Shown: in pieces, positions 25,088-33,177 of the stretch
How positions within the stretch are numbered: position 1 is the stretch's first letter
Layout: the number at the start of each line of letters is the position of its first letter
Origin: Flavobacteriales bacterium
GTDB lineage: Bacteria > Bacteroidota > Bacteroidia > NS11-12g > UBA9320
DNA: 64,000 nt
Assembly (NCBI GenBank): GCA_020635435.1
Contig: JACJZU010000002.1
Location: 585,359-649,358, forward strand
Direction of reading: 5' to 3'
Made by a program: the position numbers and the translations under genes
The notes under the pieces: generated by a model
Database searches by the model: none
Seen by the model: the letters and a program-made list of their open reading frames with translations, nothing else
Told to the model about the DNA's origin: nothing

Positions 25088-25145
25088 TCTGTGTAATTTG
25101 TGGTGAAATAGCCAAGTAACTTCTTTGCACCACAGATTACACAGA
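25088..25145. repeat. 18-bp stem-loop in repeat unit 2
   Basis: TCTGTGTAATTTGTGGTG (25088-25105) pairs with 25128-25145 over 18 bp with one U-G wobble and a 22-nt loop. Compared with unit 1 the left arm differs at two positions, yet pairing is kept at both. Unit 3 has lost this stem. Confidence 0.75.
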
Positions 25146-25738
25146 CTTTCACAGATTGCTTTATCCTTCGTGCTCTTTATGAATAGGTATGATCCGTGGT
25201 ACAAGATCGGCAGCCAGGTCGCGGCAGCTTATCCACTGCTTAGGGCTTGCGCAGCCCTATAACCCGCGCCTACTTTTTTGGCTCAAAAAGTAGGCAAAAG
25301 AGCTTCGGGAATTTAAAGCGCACGGCCCACAACGCGCACACCCACGAATTCCCGAACCTAAACAAGGATCTTCTCGTTCTCAAAGCTTCAAAAAATCCTT
25401 CCATTATCTGTGTTAATCTGTGTGATCTGTGGTTAAAAAAAATCTGTGTGATCTGTGTGACAAGATTCATCGCTCAGTCACAGACTCTTATGCTTCGCTT
25501 AGGGCATTCGCAGACCTACAACCCGCGCCTATTTTTTTGGCTCAAAAAGTAGGCAAAAGAGCTTCGGGAATTTTAAAGCGCACGGCCCACAACGCGCACA
25601 GCCACAAATTCCCGGGCCTAAACAAGGATCTTCTCGTTCTCAAAGCATCAAAAAATCCTTCCACTATCTGTGTTAATCTGTGTGATCTGTGGTTTAAAAA
25701 AAATCTGTGTAATCCGCTGTGGAACTTTCACATTCCAT

Positions 25739-26842
25739 TCAATCTCCCCCAAATACAAATTCCCCCCAGATCCCCAGATGATTCTCAGCACCAAAACTGT
25801 TTAACACATATTGCTGCCCCCGTGCACCCATCTCATCCCAAGCTGCATAATTCGCATACCGATCCCGTATAAGATCGATCAACTCATTCCGTTCTCCAGC
25901 CCCAAAGATCCGCAGATGCCGTTCATCCTCAAATAGTTCCCGAACCCCCGAACTGTCCGAACTGATCACAGGAACACCGCTAACCAAATATTCCAGCAAT
26001 TTGCCCGGGAAACCGAACTGACTGTACACACTCCCATCCCGATTCGAAATGAGCAGATCACAAGAACGCAGCGCTGCTAATAACTCAGTTCGATCCACTG
26101 TCCCCGTGAAATGCAGCGGTAGATCTCCCGCCTCATCCTGCAATACCCCCCGGATCTCCGGTGGACATTTACCCATAAGTTTCAGGCTCAACCCCGGAAT
26201 ACTTTGCCACACTTCACGAACCGAACGAATGAGCTCCGGAACCCCATCCTTTTCCCCAAAACTTCCCAGATAGCCCACCAAGAAACGCGCTGCTATCTCC
26301 TCATTCCATTCTTTTCGGAACAGGCTCGTATCAACAAAAGCAGGAATGACGCAGATCCGCTCCGAACCCAATCCTTGTTTTCTCAAAACAGCCGCAATTC
26401 GCCCGGAAATAACTACCGTTTTACTGCGCGCCAATTGCTCATCCAGACGAAAAAGCAACTTCAGGAACCGAGCTTTCAAACCATGCACAACCCACGGTTC
26501 ATACCATTCCGTCCGTTCCCGGATCACCGACTTTCCGGAAATACGCGCAGCCCAGATCAGCGGCCACCACAGAGCCGAAGGACTGTAAACATAAATGATC
26601 TTGAATTTCCTGTTCAGAAGAAAGAACAAGACTCCCCGCAGAATGGCCGGGAAGTAAGCCAGGATACCCGAAATACCTTCGGATCCAAAATCCCGATACC
26701 GCAACGCAGTATTGTGGGAGGTACCCTTAAGAAAGAAAAAACAGGGTTCCTTCCCTTCCGATTCACAGTGATCGTAATAGGAACTCAGCCTGGAATTGCC
26801 TCCAAATTCCAGAAAATTCCGATAAGTGAGAAATGCGATCAA
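25739..26842 (-). CDS. Glycosyltransferase family 4
   Basis: A 367-residue GT-B glycosyltransferase, the last gene of the polysaccharide locus. The N-terminal domain includes YVYSPSALWWPLIWAARISG and SVIRERTEWYE. The C-terminal donor domain has FLVGYLGSFGEKDGVPELI and FPGKLLEYLVSGVPVI, where the glutamate in LLEYL corresponds to the E of the GT4 EX7E-type motif. It should add a sugar from a nucleotide donor to the lipid-linked glycan on the cytoplasmic face; donor and linkage are unknown. The gene ends 16 nt before the repeat array, which probably contains its transcript end. Confidence 0.85.
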   Translation of the reverse strand: MIAFLTYRNFLEFGGNSRLSSYYDHCESEGKEPCFFFLKGTSHNTALRYRDFGSEGISGILAYFPAILRGVLFFLLNRKFKIIYVYSPSALWWPLIWAARISGKSVIRERTEWYEPWVVHGLKARFLKLLFRLDEQLARSKTVVISGRIAAVLRKQGLGSERICVIPAFVDTSLFRKEWNEEIAARFLVGYLGSFGEKDGVPELIRSVREVWQSIPGLSLKLMGKCPPEIRGVLQDEAGDLPLHFTGTVDRTELLAALRSCDLLISNRDGSVYSQFGFPGKLLEYLVSGVPVISSDSSGVRELFEDERHLRIFGAGERNELIDLIRDRYANYAAWDEMGARGQQYVLNSFGAENHLGIWGEFVFGGD

Positions 26843-26857
26843 TGCCTCTTGTTTTCA

Positions 26858-27892
26858 CTACTCCAATGCAGAAGCATGTATGCGCTCTATGATCTCTACA
26901 ACCTTCATCCCCTCCAGCATATTCGCCGTGATCCGATCCCTGCCGTTCAAGGTTCGCACCACATTCTCGATCACATAATGATGGTTGGCCGCACTCCCCT
27001 GGAACGGACCATAATCATTCGGTGGATTGGTCTCCGGCAAGGGCTCAAAAGTATAGTCCTGCACATGGCAGATCTCAACCGCATTCATGTACTGTCCCCC
27101 AATTTTCACACTGCCCTTTTCACCGATCACCGTTATTGAACTCTCAAGATTCCGGTCCCAAACCGAAGTGGAGAAGTTGATCGTACCAGTACCACCCTTG
27201 ATGAATTCAAAACAAGCCGTACCCGAATCCGGGAATTCCGTATTGTGCACATGCGTGAAATTATAAAGCCTGGATCTTATGGCCTTGATATCTCCAAATA
27301 TCCAGTACATGATATCTATGAAATGACTGAACTGCGTAAACAGTACCCCTCCATCCAGATCTTTGGTCCCTTTCCAGTTGACCGAACCCGAATTCGATCG
27401 TTGCGCATAATAGCGATCGTCCCGATTCCAGAAACAATTGATCTGAACGTTCAATATTCGTCCGAGTCGTTCCTCCAAAACCATCTGTCTCAACCATTTC
27501 ACCGGTGGCGAATAGCGGTTCTGCTTCACCACAAATACCTGCCGGTCGTACTGCAACGCCTCAAAGATCGCTTGTTCGCACGCCTGTTTCGACAGGCCCA
27601 TGGGTTTCTCGATCAGCACATGGTGTCCGCTGCGTATAGCCAGTAATGCCTGAGGAATATGTAAGCCGTTCGGCGTGCAGATCGAAACCACGTCGGCCTT
27701 TAAACCGGAACTCAGTACATCCTCGAAAGTTCGAAAGAACGGCACTCCCTGCGGATACAATTCATGCCGTTCCAGTTCAGGATCCACATCGCAAATGGCA
27801 ACAAGTTCCGCCTCGGGATACTCGTGGATCACCGTTGCATGACGCCTTCCAATATGTCCGAAACCGACCAGAATGAATTTTATACTTTCCAT
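26858..27892 (-). CDS. Gfo/Idh/MocA oxidoreductase, WbpB/WlbA-like nucleotide-sugar dehydrogenase
   Basis: A 344-residue NAD(P)-dependent oxidoreductase. The dinucleotide motif is GFGHIGRRHA (from G10), the conserved EKP is at 95-97 (VLIEKPMGLSK), and QNRYSPP and FSHFIDIMYWIFGD match the C-terminal substrate domain. The pattern is close to WbpB/WlbA, which oxidise UDP-GlcNAc-uronic acid at C3 toward 2,3-diamino sugars; this is inferred by resemblance. The start at 27892 (MESIKFILVG) is chosen over an upstream in-frame ATG at 28003, which would add 37 residues without family similarity and overlap the next gene by 124 nt. With this start it overlaps the upstream gene by 13 nt. Confidence 0.87.
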   Translation of the reverse strand: MESIKFILVGFGHIGRRHATVIHEYPEAELVAICDVDPELERHELYPQGVPFFRTFEDVLSSGLKADVVSICTPNGLHIPQALLAIRSGHHVLIEKPMGLSKQACEQAIFEALQYDRQVFVVKQNRYSPPVKWLRQMVLEERLGRILNVQINCFWNRDDRYYAQRSNSGSVNWKGTKDLDGGVLFTQFSHFIDIMYWIFGDIKAIRSRLYNFTHVHNTEFPDSGTACFEFIKGGTGTINFSTSVWDRNLESSITVIGEKGSVKIGGQYMNAVEICHVQDYTFEPLPETNPPNDYGPFQGSAANHHYVIENVVRTLNGRDRITANMLEGMKVVEIIERIHASALE

Positions 27893-28881
27893 AGGCGGAG
27901 CGAATCGCGTTGGTATTTGAATTTTACGAAAAGATACAGGATGCTCAGAGTGATCAGCACAGCAGGGATCAGGATACGCACATCCCAGTGTGCTATCACC
28001 CAAATGTACAGCAGGTAGTTCACCATCAGCTGCAGAGCAGCGTATAGCATACTTACCCGAACATGTCCCAATCCGGCCTCGTTGCTCAGCAATTGATAGG
28101 CATGCGAGCGATGGGCGGTGGTGATATTCTCTTTGTTGAGCAGTCGGATGAGGATCGTGCCCAGAGAATCCACACCATACACTGCAAGCAGAAGCAAGTA
28201 TACAATGCGGCCACTGTTATAGGCCACATCATAAACGAGAAATGCCGCATAAAGCCCAAGTACGATACTACCTGAATCGCCCATGAAGCATACAGCCTTT
28301 TTACGCACATTCAATAGTGCGAACAGGATCAGGGCAAGGGTGATCATGTCGGTATACTCCACAGCGTAATGCACGGCGTTCAGAGGGAATTGCATCAATG
28401 AAGCGATCAGCACCAACAAATAGAGTGTAGTTATCCCATTGATCCCGTCCATGAAATTCACGGTATTCATAGTACCGAGAATGAAAACGAAAAGCAGGAT
28501 ATTGATCCATATCCCCAAACTTTCATGGCCGGAAACGATCTGATACGTGATTCCAGCGGCACACAATCCGTAGAGCAAGAGTCGAAGTCCCGCTCCAAGT
28601 GTGAATCGATCGTCGAGGAAGCCCGTGATACCGCCGAGAAAAAGCGAAATAAAGAGTACGGGGGATGCATATCCGCTGTAGAAGAACCCGAGCACAGCGG
28701 CGGCAATGAAAACCACACCTGCTCCCCGTATGGTTCGCTCCTTGTGCGAACTGCGTTCATTGGGTACATCCAGTATGTCCTTGCGACCGGCTATGTACAA
28801 ATAGGCCCAAAGCACAATGGAAAGCAGCAAGGCTGAGCCAAGAAAGCCCCAACCTGCCGTGGAGAAGATCATCCCAGCCAA
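27880..28881 (-). CDS. WecA/WbpL-like polyprenyl-phosphate sugar-1-phosphate transferase
   Basis: A 333-residue polytopic protein of the MraY/WecA family, which starts glycan assembly by moving a HexNAc-1-phosphate onto undecaprenyl phosphate. The family motifs are FLDDRF with D90-D91 (metal site), NTVNFMDGING (140-149, including N142 and D145), and RSHAYQLLSNEAG near the HxH-type loop. About ten hydrophobic segments are visible. The neighbouring SDR gene overlaps its start by 13 nt, the same pairing as WbpV-WbpL in Pseudomonas aeruginosa. It is probably the initiating enzyme of this locus; whether it uses UDP-GlcNAc, UDP-QuiNAc or UDP-FucNAc is unknown. Confidence 0.9.
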   Translation of the reverse strand: MAGMIFSTAGWGFLGSALLLSIVLWAYLYIAGRKDILDVPNERSSHKERTIRGAGVVFIAAAVLGFFYSGYASPVLFISLFLGGITGFLDDRFTLGAGLRLLLYGLCAAGITYQIVSGHESLGIWINILLFVFILGTMNTVNFMDGINGITTLYLLVLIASLMQFPLNAVHYAVEYTDMITLALILFALLNVRKKAVCFMGDSGSIVLGLYAAFLVYDVAYNSGRIVYLLLLAVYGVDSLGTILIRLLNKENITTAHRSHAYQLLSNEAGLGHVRVSMLYAALQLMVNYLLYIWVIAHWDVRILIPAVLITLSILYLFVKFKYQRDSLRLWKV

Positions 28882-29774
28882 TCTTTCAAACCCTCCGTTG
28901 TTGTGAATGGCAACTTTTCATCGCCCAGTAATTCGTCTAATTTGCCGGTGTCCACACTCAAATTGCCCAATAATTTGTAGATCATCCTGCGCAGCGAAGA
29001 ACCTTCCTCCTTGTGCTTTAGAAAACGGGCATACAAGAACGCCGGGATCTGCCAACTGCGCAGGGGTTTATGCAATACCCCTGCGATCAGTTTCATCAGT
29101 TCAAAAGTTGAGAGCGTACCGGGATCGGCCACGTGATAGATACCCCGTTCAGCCCCATGCTCTACAAAATGCTGTACTACATAGGTCAGATTTTTAACGT
29201 ACAGCACCGATTTCTCATTCTTCACATCACGGAATGGATACGGAATCCCACGTTTAATGATGCGCACGAGCGACAGGATATTGCCCTTGCAACCCGGCCC
29301 ATAGATCATCACCGGCCGAAGCACATAGATATTCATACCCAGATCCGGTTCATTGGCAGCCAGATAGTCTTCAGCCAGCTGCTTCGATACCCCATATGGC
29401 GAAATAGGAACCGGGTCCCGGATCTCATTCAAATGCACCCCATCACTTTCACACAGCGCCTTGATACTGGACATGAACATGAAGTGCCTGCATTTGCCCC
29501 GCAAAGCCTGGGAGAGATCGCGCGTGAGATCAAAATTCACATCCAGGTACATGTGATCCGAAAAGGCATCCGAAATATCATGCGCCAAACCGGTCAGGTG
29601 AATGCACCAATCCACCTCCGGAAGCTCATTCAGTTTGTCCCAGGTATATACCCGCTGGATTCCGGGCATGGGAACGGACTTTCTGCCCAATCCGAATAAT
29701 TCGTGATCAGCCGCTAATTGGGCAGTTATGTGCTTTCCCAGGAATCCGGTATATCCGCTAATCAGTACTCTCAC
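28869..29774 (-). CDS. Extended SDR, WbpV-like 4-keto-sugar reductase/epimerase
   Basis: A 301-residue NAD-dependent sugar reductase or epimerase. The Rossmann motif is GYTGFLG (residues 7-13), and the catalytic YxxxK is in ISPYGVSKQLAE, preceded by MSSIKAL. The family includes WbpV, thought to reduce a UDP-4-keto-6-deoxy-HexNAc, and Gne-type UDP-HexNAc 4-epimerases. Adjacency and overlap with the WbpL-like transferase favour making the first sugar (QuiNAc or FucNAc). The 4,6-dehydratase that would supply the keto-sugar (WbpM/PglF type) is not in this window. It overlaps the upstream glycosyltransferase stop by 4 nt. Confidence 0.85.
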   Translation of the reverse strand: MRVLISGYTGFLGKHITAQLAADHELFGLGRKSVPMPGIQRVYTWDKLNELPEVDWCIHLTGLAHDISDAFSDHMYLDVNFDLTRDLSQALRGKCRHFMFMSSIKALCESDGVHLNEIRDPVPISPYGVSKQLAEDYLAANEPDLGMNIYVLRPVMIYGPGCKGNILSLVRIIKRGIPYPFRDVKNEKSVLYVKNLTYVVQHFVEHGAERGIYHVADPGTLSTFELMKLIAGVLHKPLRSWQIPAFLYARFLKHKEEGSSLRRMIYKLLGNLSVDTGKLDELLGDEKLPFTTTEGLKDWLG

Positions 29775-30505
29775 CTCAATTCAAGTAAACGTTGCCAATA
29801 TTTTGAATAGATCTTCAGGTATGAAGTAGGAATGTTGTGCTTCCTGCAAATGTCCCGAATTTCCCTGTTAATGATGAAATTGGATCTCCAGCTTCGCGTG
29901 CTCAGCCCTCCGCCGTTCATATCGGTGATGATGAAGGGAATATAACCGAATTTCCATCGGGGATCACCGAACAAACGGACCAGTAACTCAAAATCGGAGG
30001 CAATGCGGTAAGCGAGACTGAATCGCTGACCCTCATAGACCTCGCGGCGGGCAAAGAAAGCGGGATGCGCCGGCATGATGCCTCTGGAAAAATCGCTGAA
30101 GGTCCAGTCTTCGCATGAATACAACCTGCTTGTCTCACCTTTTTCATCCACAAAGCGAATATCGGCATAGATCCCGCTCCAATCGGGATGTTCGATCAGT
30201 GCCGACACAACCCGGGAAAGACTCAGCCGGTGATGGAAAACATCGTCGCTGTGCAGCAATCCGACCACCTCGCCGCTTGCACGATCCAGGCCCTTGTTCA
30301 ATGCGTCGTAAATGCCCCGATCCGGTTCGCTGATCAATACCTTAATGTGCGGGAATTCCTTGACGATCTGCACCGTGGAATCGGTTGAGCCGCCATCCAC
30401 GACGATGTGCTCCACATTGTGGTGACTTTGAGCCACAACACTTTGCAGCGTGCGGCGAATGGTCTTCTCGCTGTTGAATGTTGCAGTGATGAGGGATACT
30501 TTCAT
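29771..30505 (-). CDS. Glycosyltransferase family 2
   Basis: A 244-residue GT-A glycosyltransferase. It starts VSLITATFNSEKTIRRTLQS, has VVDGGSTDST (36-45) and the DxD-like acidic pair D87-D88 in LLHSDDVF, which binds the metal and nucleotide sugar. The sequence resembles WcaA-type transferases of colanic acid and O-antigen clusters. It has no membrane segments and should act at the inner face of the membrane. Donor and acceptor cannot be deduced. It sits between the SDR/WbpL pair and the MBOAT gene. Confidence 0.88.
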   Translation of the reverse strand: MKVSLITATFNSEKTIRRTLQSVVAQSHHNVEHIVVDGGSTDSTVQIVKEFPHIKVLISEPDRGIYDALNKGLDRASGEVVGLLHSDDVFHHRLSLSRVVSALIEHPDWSGIYADIRFVDEKGETSRLYSCEDWTFSDFSRGIMPAHPAFFARREVYEGQRFSLAYRIASDFELLVRLFGDPRWKFGYIPFIITDMNGGGLSTRSWRSNFIINREIRDICRKHNIPTSYLKIYSKYWQRLLELR

Positions 30506-30533
30506 ATTTGGGCGATCGCGATCTGTTGGTTGC

Positions 30534-32006
30534 TCAAAACTGAAAATAGATGAATTGAGATATTGGACGCAGGAACACGAATACTAAAATACTGATGGCA
30601 GTGTACTTCAGCGTTTGGAGCGAAAGTACGACCCATCCCGGCCAACTTTTAATGCGTTCGCTATAGGAATCTAACAGAAAGGCCAGTGTTGTTAACACAG
30701 TTAGGAGAAACGCGACCAGATATGTGTTTTCCCGGAATGTATAACTCAAATAGGCAGCAGGTGTCAGGATCTTTGAGAAGAGCACGAATGTATCGTGCAC
30801 ATTCAAAGCCCGAAATGGGATCCAGCCCAGCATGGCGATCGGGAAGGTGATCAGCCAACCGATCACAGGTGTCTGAAGTGGTTTGAGAAAGCGGAGGGAA
30901 TGTGCGAGTCGTTCCAAATAAACCGCCAGGGAATGATACAAACCCCAAACAACGAAGGTCCAGTTCGCACCATGCCAAAGCCCCATGATGGACCATGTGA
31001 GAAAGAGTGCATAGGTTTTCCGCCCATTACCGGGTTGAACTTGTTCTACATTTTCGCCCAATCCACCTCTTGAACCAACTTTGTCAAAGCGTACTTTCTT
31101 ACCGGCAAGAGGTAAATAGAGGTAATCGCGTATCCAGCTCGAAAGGGAGATGTGCCAACGCTTCCAGAATACTTTGAACGAGCGGGATGCATAAGGGAAG
31201 TTGAAATTCTCGGGGAATCGGATGCCCATGAGCAATGCACAACCAATCGCAATATGTGAATACCCGGCAAAATCGAAATAGATCTGAAAACCAAATAAGA
31301 ACGCTGCTGTCCAAACATCGATGGCGCTGAAAGTGTGCGCTCCGGTAAGAAATATCTCGTCTACCATAGGAGCAATATTATCTGCAAGCACCACTTTGAG
31401 GAACAGGCCATAGCCGATCCGTTTCAATCCGGATGGTATGAATTCCATTTTGAAAGTTGGCCGGGTGCGGAGCTGCTCAATAACCTCACCGGCCCTAAGG
31501 ATCGGTCCGGCAACCAACTGCGGAAAAAAGGTCACGTACGAACCATAAAGCAGAAAGTCGCGCTCAGGTAAGGCATGCCCCCTGTAAACATCTATTGAAT
31601 AACTGATGGTTTGGAAAGTATAGAAACTAATACCCAAAGGCAGTATGATCGCAGGCAGATCGAAACGGAACGCCGTTCCGGTAAACTCCATGATCTGATT
31701 GAAATTACCCGAAAGGAAAAACAGATACTTGAAGTAAACCAATAAGCCAAGGTTGATCACCAACGTGCCTAAAAGCAACTTTTTTCCCAAGGCCCGATCC
31801 GCCCGGTGCCGGTGGATGGCGATGGCTATGAAGTAGTCCACAACCGAGGAAAACAGCATCACCGGCAGGAATTCCCAACGCCAGAATCCATAAAAGACCA
31901 AGCTGCCCCCAAAAAGCAAGGCGATACGCAGTTTGTAGGGCAATATCCAGTAGAGAAGTACTACGGGAATCAGGAAAAACAGGAAGGTGAGGGAATTAAA
32001 GATCAT
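30534..32006 (-). CDS. MBOAT family O-acyltransferase (AlgI-like)
   Basis: A 490-residue polytopic membrane protein. Family features are SFYTFQTISYSIDVYRG, FFPQLVAGPI, WKRWHISLSSW (H285) and the active-site histidine H345 in IMGLWHGANWT. AlgI-type proteins pass acetyl groups across the membrane for O-acetylation of exported polysaccharides. The next upstream gene, an SGNH/AlgJ-like protein, overlaps its start by 11 nt, so the two should form an acetylation pair. The acyl group is inferred from related systems. Confidence 0.93.
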   Translation of the reverse strand: MIFNSLTFLFFLIPVVLLYWILPYKLRIALLFGGSLVFYGFWRWEFLPVMLFSSVVDYFIAIAIHRHRADRALGKKLLLGTLVINLGLLVYFKYLFFLSGNFNQIMEFTGTAFRFDLPAIILPLGISFYTFQTISYSIDVYRGHALPERDFLLYGSYVTFFPQLVAGPILRAGEVIEQLRTRPTFKMEFIPSGLKRIGYGLFLKVVLADNIAPMVDEIFLTGAHTFSAIDVWTAAFLFGFQIYFDFAGYSHIAIGCALLMGIRFPENFNFPYASRSFKVFWKRWHISLSSWIRDYLYLPLAGKKVRFDKVGSRGGLGENVEQVQPGNGRKTYALFLTWSIMGLWHGANWTFVVWGLYHSLAVYLERLAHSLRFLKPLQTPVIGWLITFPIAMLGWIPFRALNVHDTFVLFSKILTPAAYLSYTFRENTYLVAFLLTVLTTLAFLLDSYSERIKSWPGWVVLSLQTLKYTAISILVFVFLRPISQFIYFQF

Positions 32007-33123
32007 TGTCCTTGAACCTGTTCAAAGAACTGCGCAATGCACTGTCGAGAAGCTGATGCCCCTCGAAGCGAAAATGCATAAAATCGTATTCCGGTTTGTT
32101 CTGCAAGCCCGTCGGATCTTTCACACCCCAATAAACTCCGGGTACCAAGTCCTGAAGATCGGCGAACCGTATACCTTCCCTTCCCGCGCATTTGGTCTTC
32201 AATTCTTGCTTAAAAAGCTCATAAGCCGACATATCGTAAGGTGGCTGTACATCGGTGCGCAGTGGGGGTATGTATACCAGGATCTGCACCTGTGGAGCAA
32301 GACCGAGCAGGTCCTCCAGGGCATCCATATTCGCTGCTTTGCGCTCCGGGATGATCTTGCGTACCGTTTGTGCATCTATACCAAACACCGTATTCCGCAA
32401 CTGATAGAGAAATATGAACAAACGCCCCCGCATCGTTTCCCGCTTCGCCCAAAGCGCCCAATTTTCAGACAGTTGTTCATTCAACCAGCGCTCGCTTTTT
32501 TCCTGAGTGGTTTTGCGAACACCTGCCAGATCTTTTTCTGTCTGATCCTCGCCTGGGGTCTGCAAAGCATTCAGGTAGTTATTCACCGCTACCGAACTGC
32601 GCATATTTTCACCCAATCGGAATTTGGAATTTATAAGTAGCGGGAAGTAGCTGTCGCGAATTCCGCTCTCCCTCAGATCGTCGTAAAAAACAGGAAGTAT
32701 GAGCCGTTCGATCTTCACACCCCCTTCAACTAGAAGCCATTGAGTGGCAACGAGCATTTCTTGTAAAGAGGCATTCGGGATACTCAAGGCCATGCTTTCC
32801 ATATCCGGTTCATCCCGCTTCCGAATGAGTTCTACGTAATTGCACTGCCCCGGTTTCAACTGGTTAATGGCATGCGTCTGAGAATTCCCCAGGAACAGCT
32901 GAACCGGCTTCGAACCCCGCCTTCGCCATCCACTCAAAAAACTATCCATCTCAAGTTGCCTGAAACGATTCAAGTGAATGGGATAGTTGGAGTCCCTCGC
33001 AAAGTAAGAGCTCGTCTCGATCCCAAGCGCAAAATCCTCCGCAGCCCGCATTTCCCTTCCCAAGAACTGCAGCCCCCCATAACTCAATAGCACCACCAAC
33101 AATATCCCAATCCCAAACCTCAT
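31996..33123 (-). CDS. Membrane-anchored SGNH/AlgJ-like protein, partner of the MBOAT acyltransferase
   Basis: A 375-residue protein with one N-terminal membrane helix (residues 3-20) and a large extracytoplasmic domain. LFLGNSQTHA (77-86) with S81 looks like the nucleophile block of SGNH/GDSL-type hydrolases, and near the C-terminus DFMHFRFEGHQLLD could supply the Asp-His pair. Such proteins take acyl groups from the MBOAT partner and place them on the glycan. The start is taken as ATG 33123 (MRFGIGILLV); an upstream in-frame GTG at 33135 would add MGIG. The stretch before it is G-rich and holds a 16-nt duplication. It overlaps the MBOAT gene by 11 nt. Confidence 0.75.
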   Translation of the reverse strand: MRFGIGILLVVLLSYGGLQFLGREMRAAEDFALGIETSSYFARDSNYPIHLNRFRQLEMDSFLSGWRRRGSKPVQLFLGNSQTHAINQLKPGQCNYVELIRKRDEPDMESMALSIPNASLQEMLVATQWLLVEGGVKIERLILPVFYDDLRESGIRDSYFPLLINSKFRLGENMRSSVAVNNYLNALQTPGEDQTEKDLAGVRKTTQEKSERWLNEQLSENWALWAKRETMRGRLFIFLYQLRNTVFGIDAQTVRKIIPERKAANMDALEDLLGLAPQVQILVYIPPLRTDVQPPYDMSAYELFKQELKTKCAGREGIRFADLQDLVPGVYWGVKDPTGLQNKPEYDFMHFRFEGHQLLDSALRSSLNRFKDNDL

Positions 33124-33145
33124 CCCAATCCCCACCTAATTACCT

Positions 33146-33177
33146 ATCAACCTATCCTCCTATCTACCTATCCTCCT
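33146..33177 (-). repeat. Tandem duplication of a 16-nt unit containing AGGAGG
   Basis: On the minus strand the unit AGGAGGATAGGTTGAT is preceded by AGGAGGATAGGTAGAT, one base different. The pair covers the stop codon of the carbamoyltransferase gene and lies 22 nt upstream of the next start. AGGAGG is the classical ribosome binding sequence, rarely used in this phylum. Confidence 0.6.

Larger units (their letters stand above)
24701..25722. repeat. Array of three direct repeats plus a fragment, rich in stem-loops
   Basis: The sequence TCCTTCCATTATCTGTG recurs at 24701, 25041 and 25396, and with one change at 25656, dividing the region into units of 340, 355 and 260 nt and a final piece of about 67 nt. 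Each full unit contains, in order: clustered ATCTGTG words, a gap, AGGGCTTGCGCAGCCCTATAA or a variant, an 11-bp hairpin GCCTACTTTTT/AAAAAGTAGGC, then GGGAATTTAAAGCGCACGG and AACAAGGATCTTCTCGTTCTC. Unit 3 lacks about 95 nt in its first part. There is no gene here. The array lies between the converging ends of clpB and the polysaccharide locus, the usual place for dispersed REP-like elements. Confidence 0.85.

Noticed and set aside
24701..25722. Repeat array as a CRISPR array
   Set aside because: Units are 260-355 nt with near-identical interiors, not short repeats separated by unique spacers, and no cas genes are nearby.
25247..25872. Open frames within the repeat array (coding-like peptides such as FFGSKSRQKSFGNLKRT)
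   Set aside because: The frames occur because the repeated DNA lacks stops in places. They have no start context, run into an antisense gene, and the same peptide recurs with each repeat unit.
26204..27139. 311-codon open frame on the plus strand opposite the GT4 and WbpB-like genes
   Set aside because: It spans the junction of two conserved minus-strand genes and shows no family motif.
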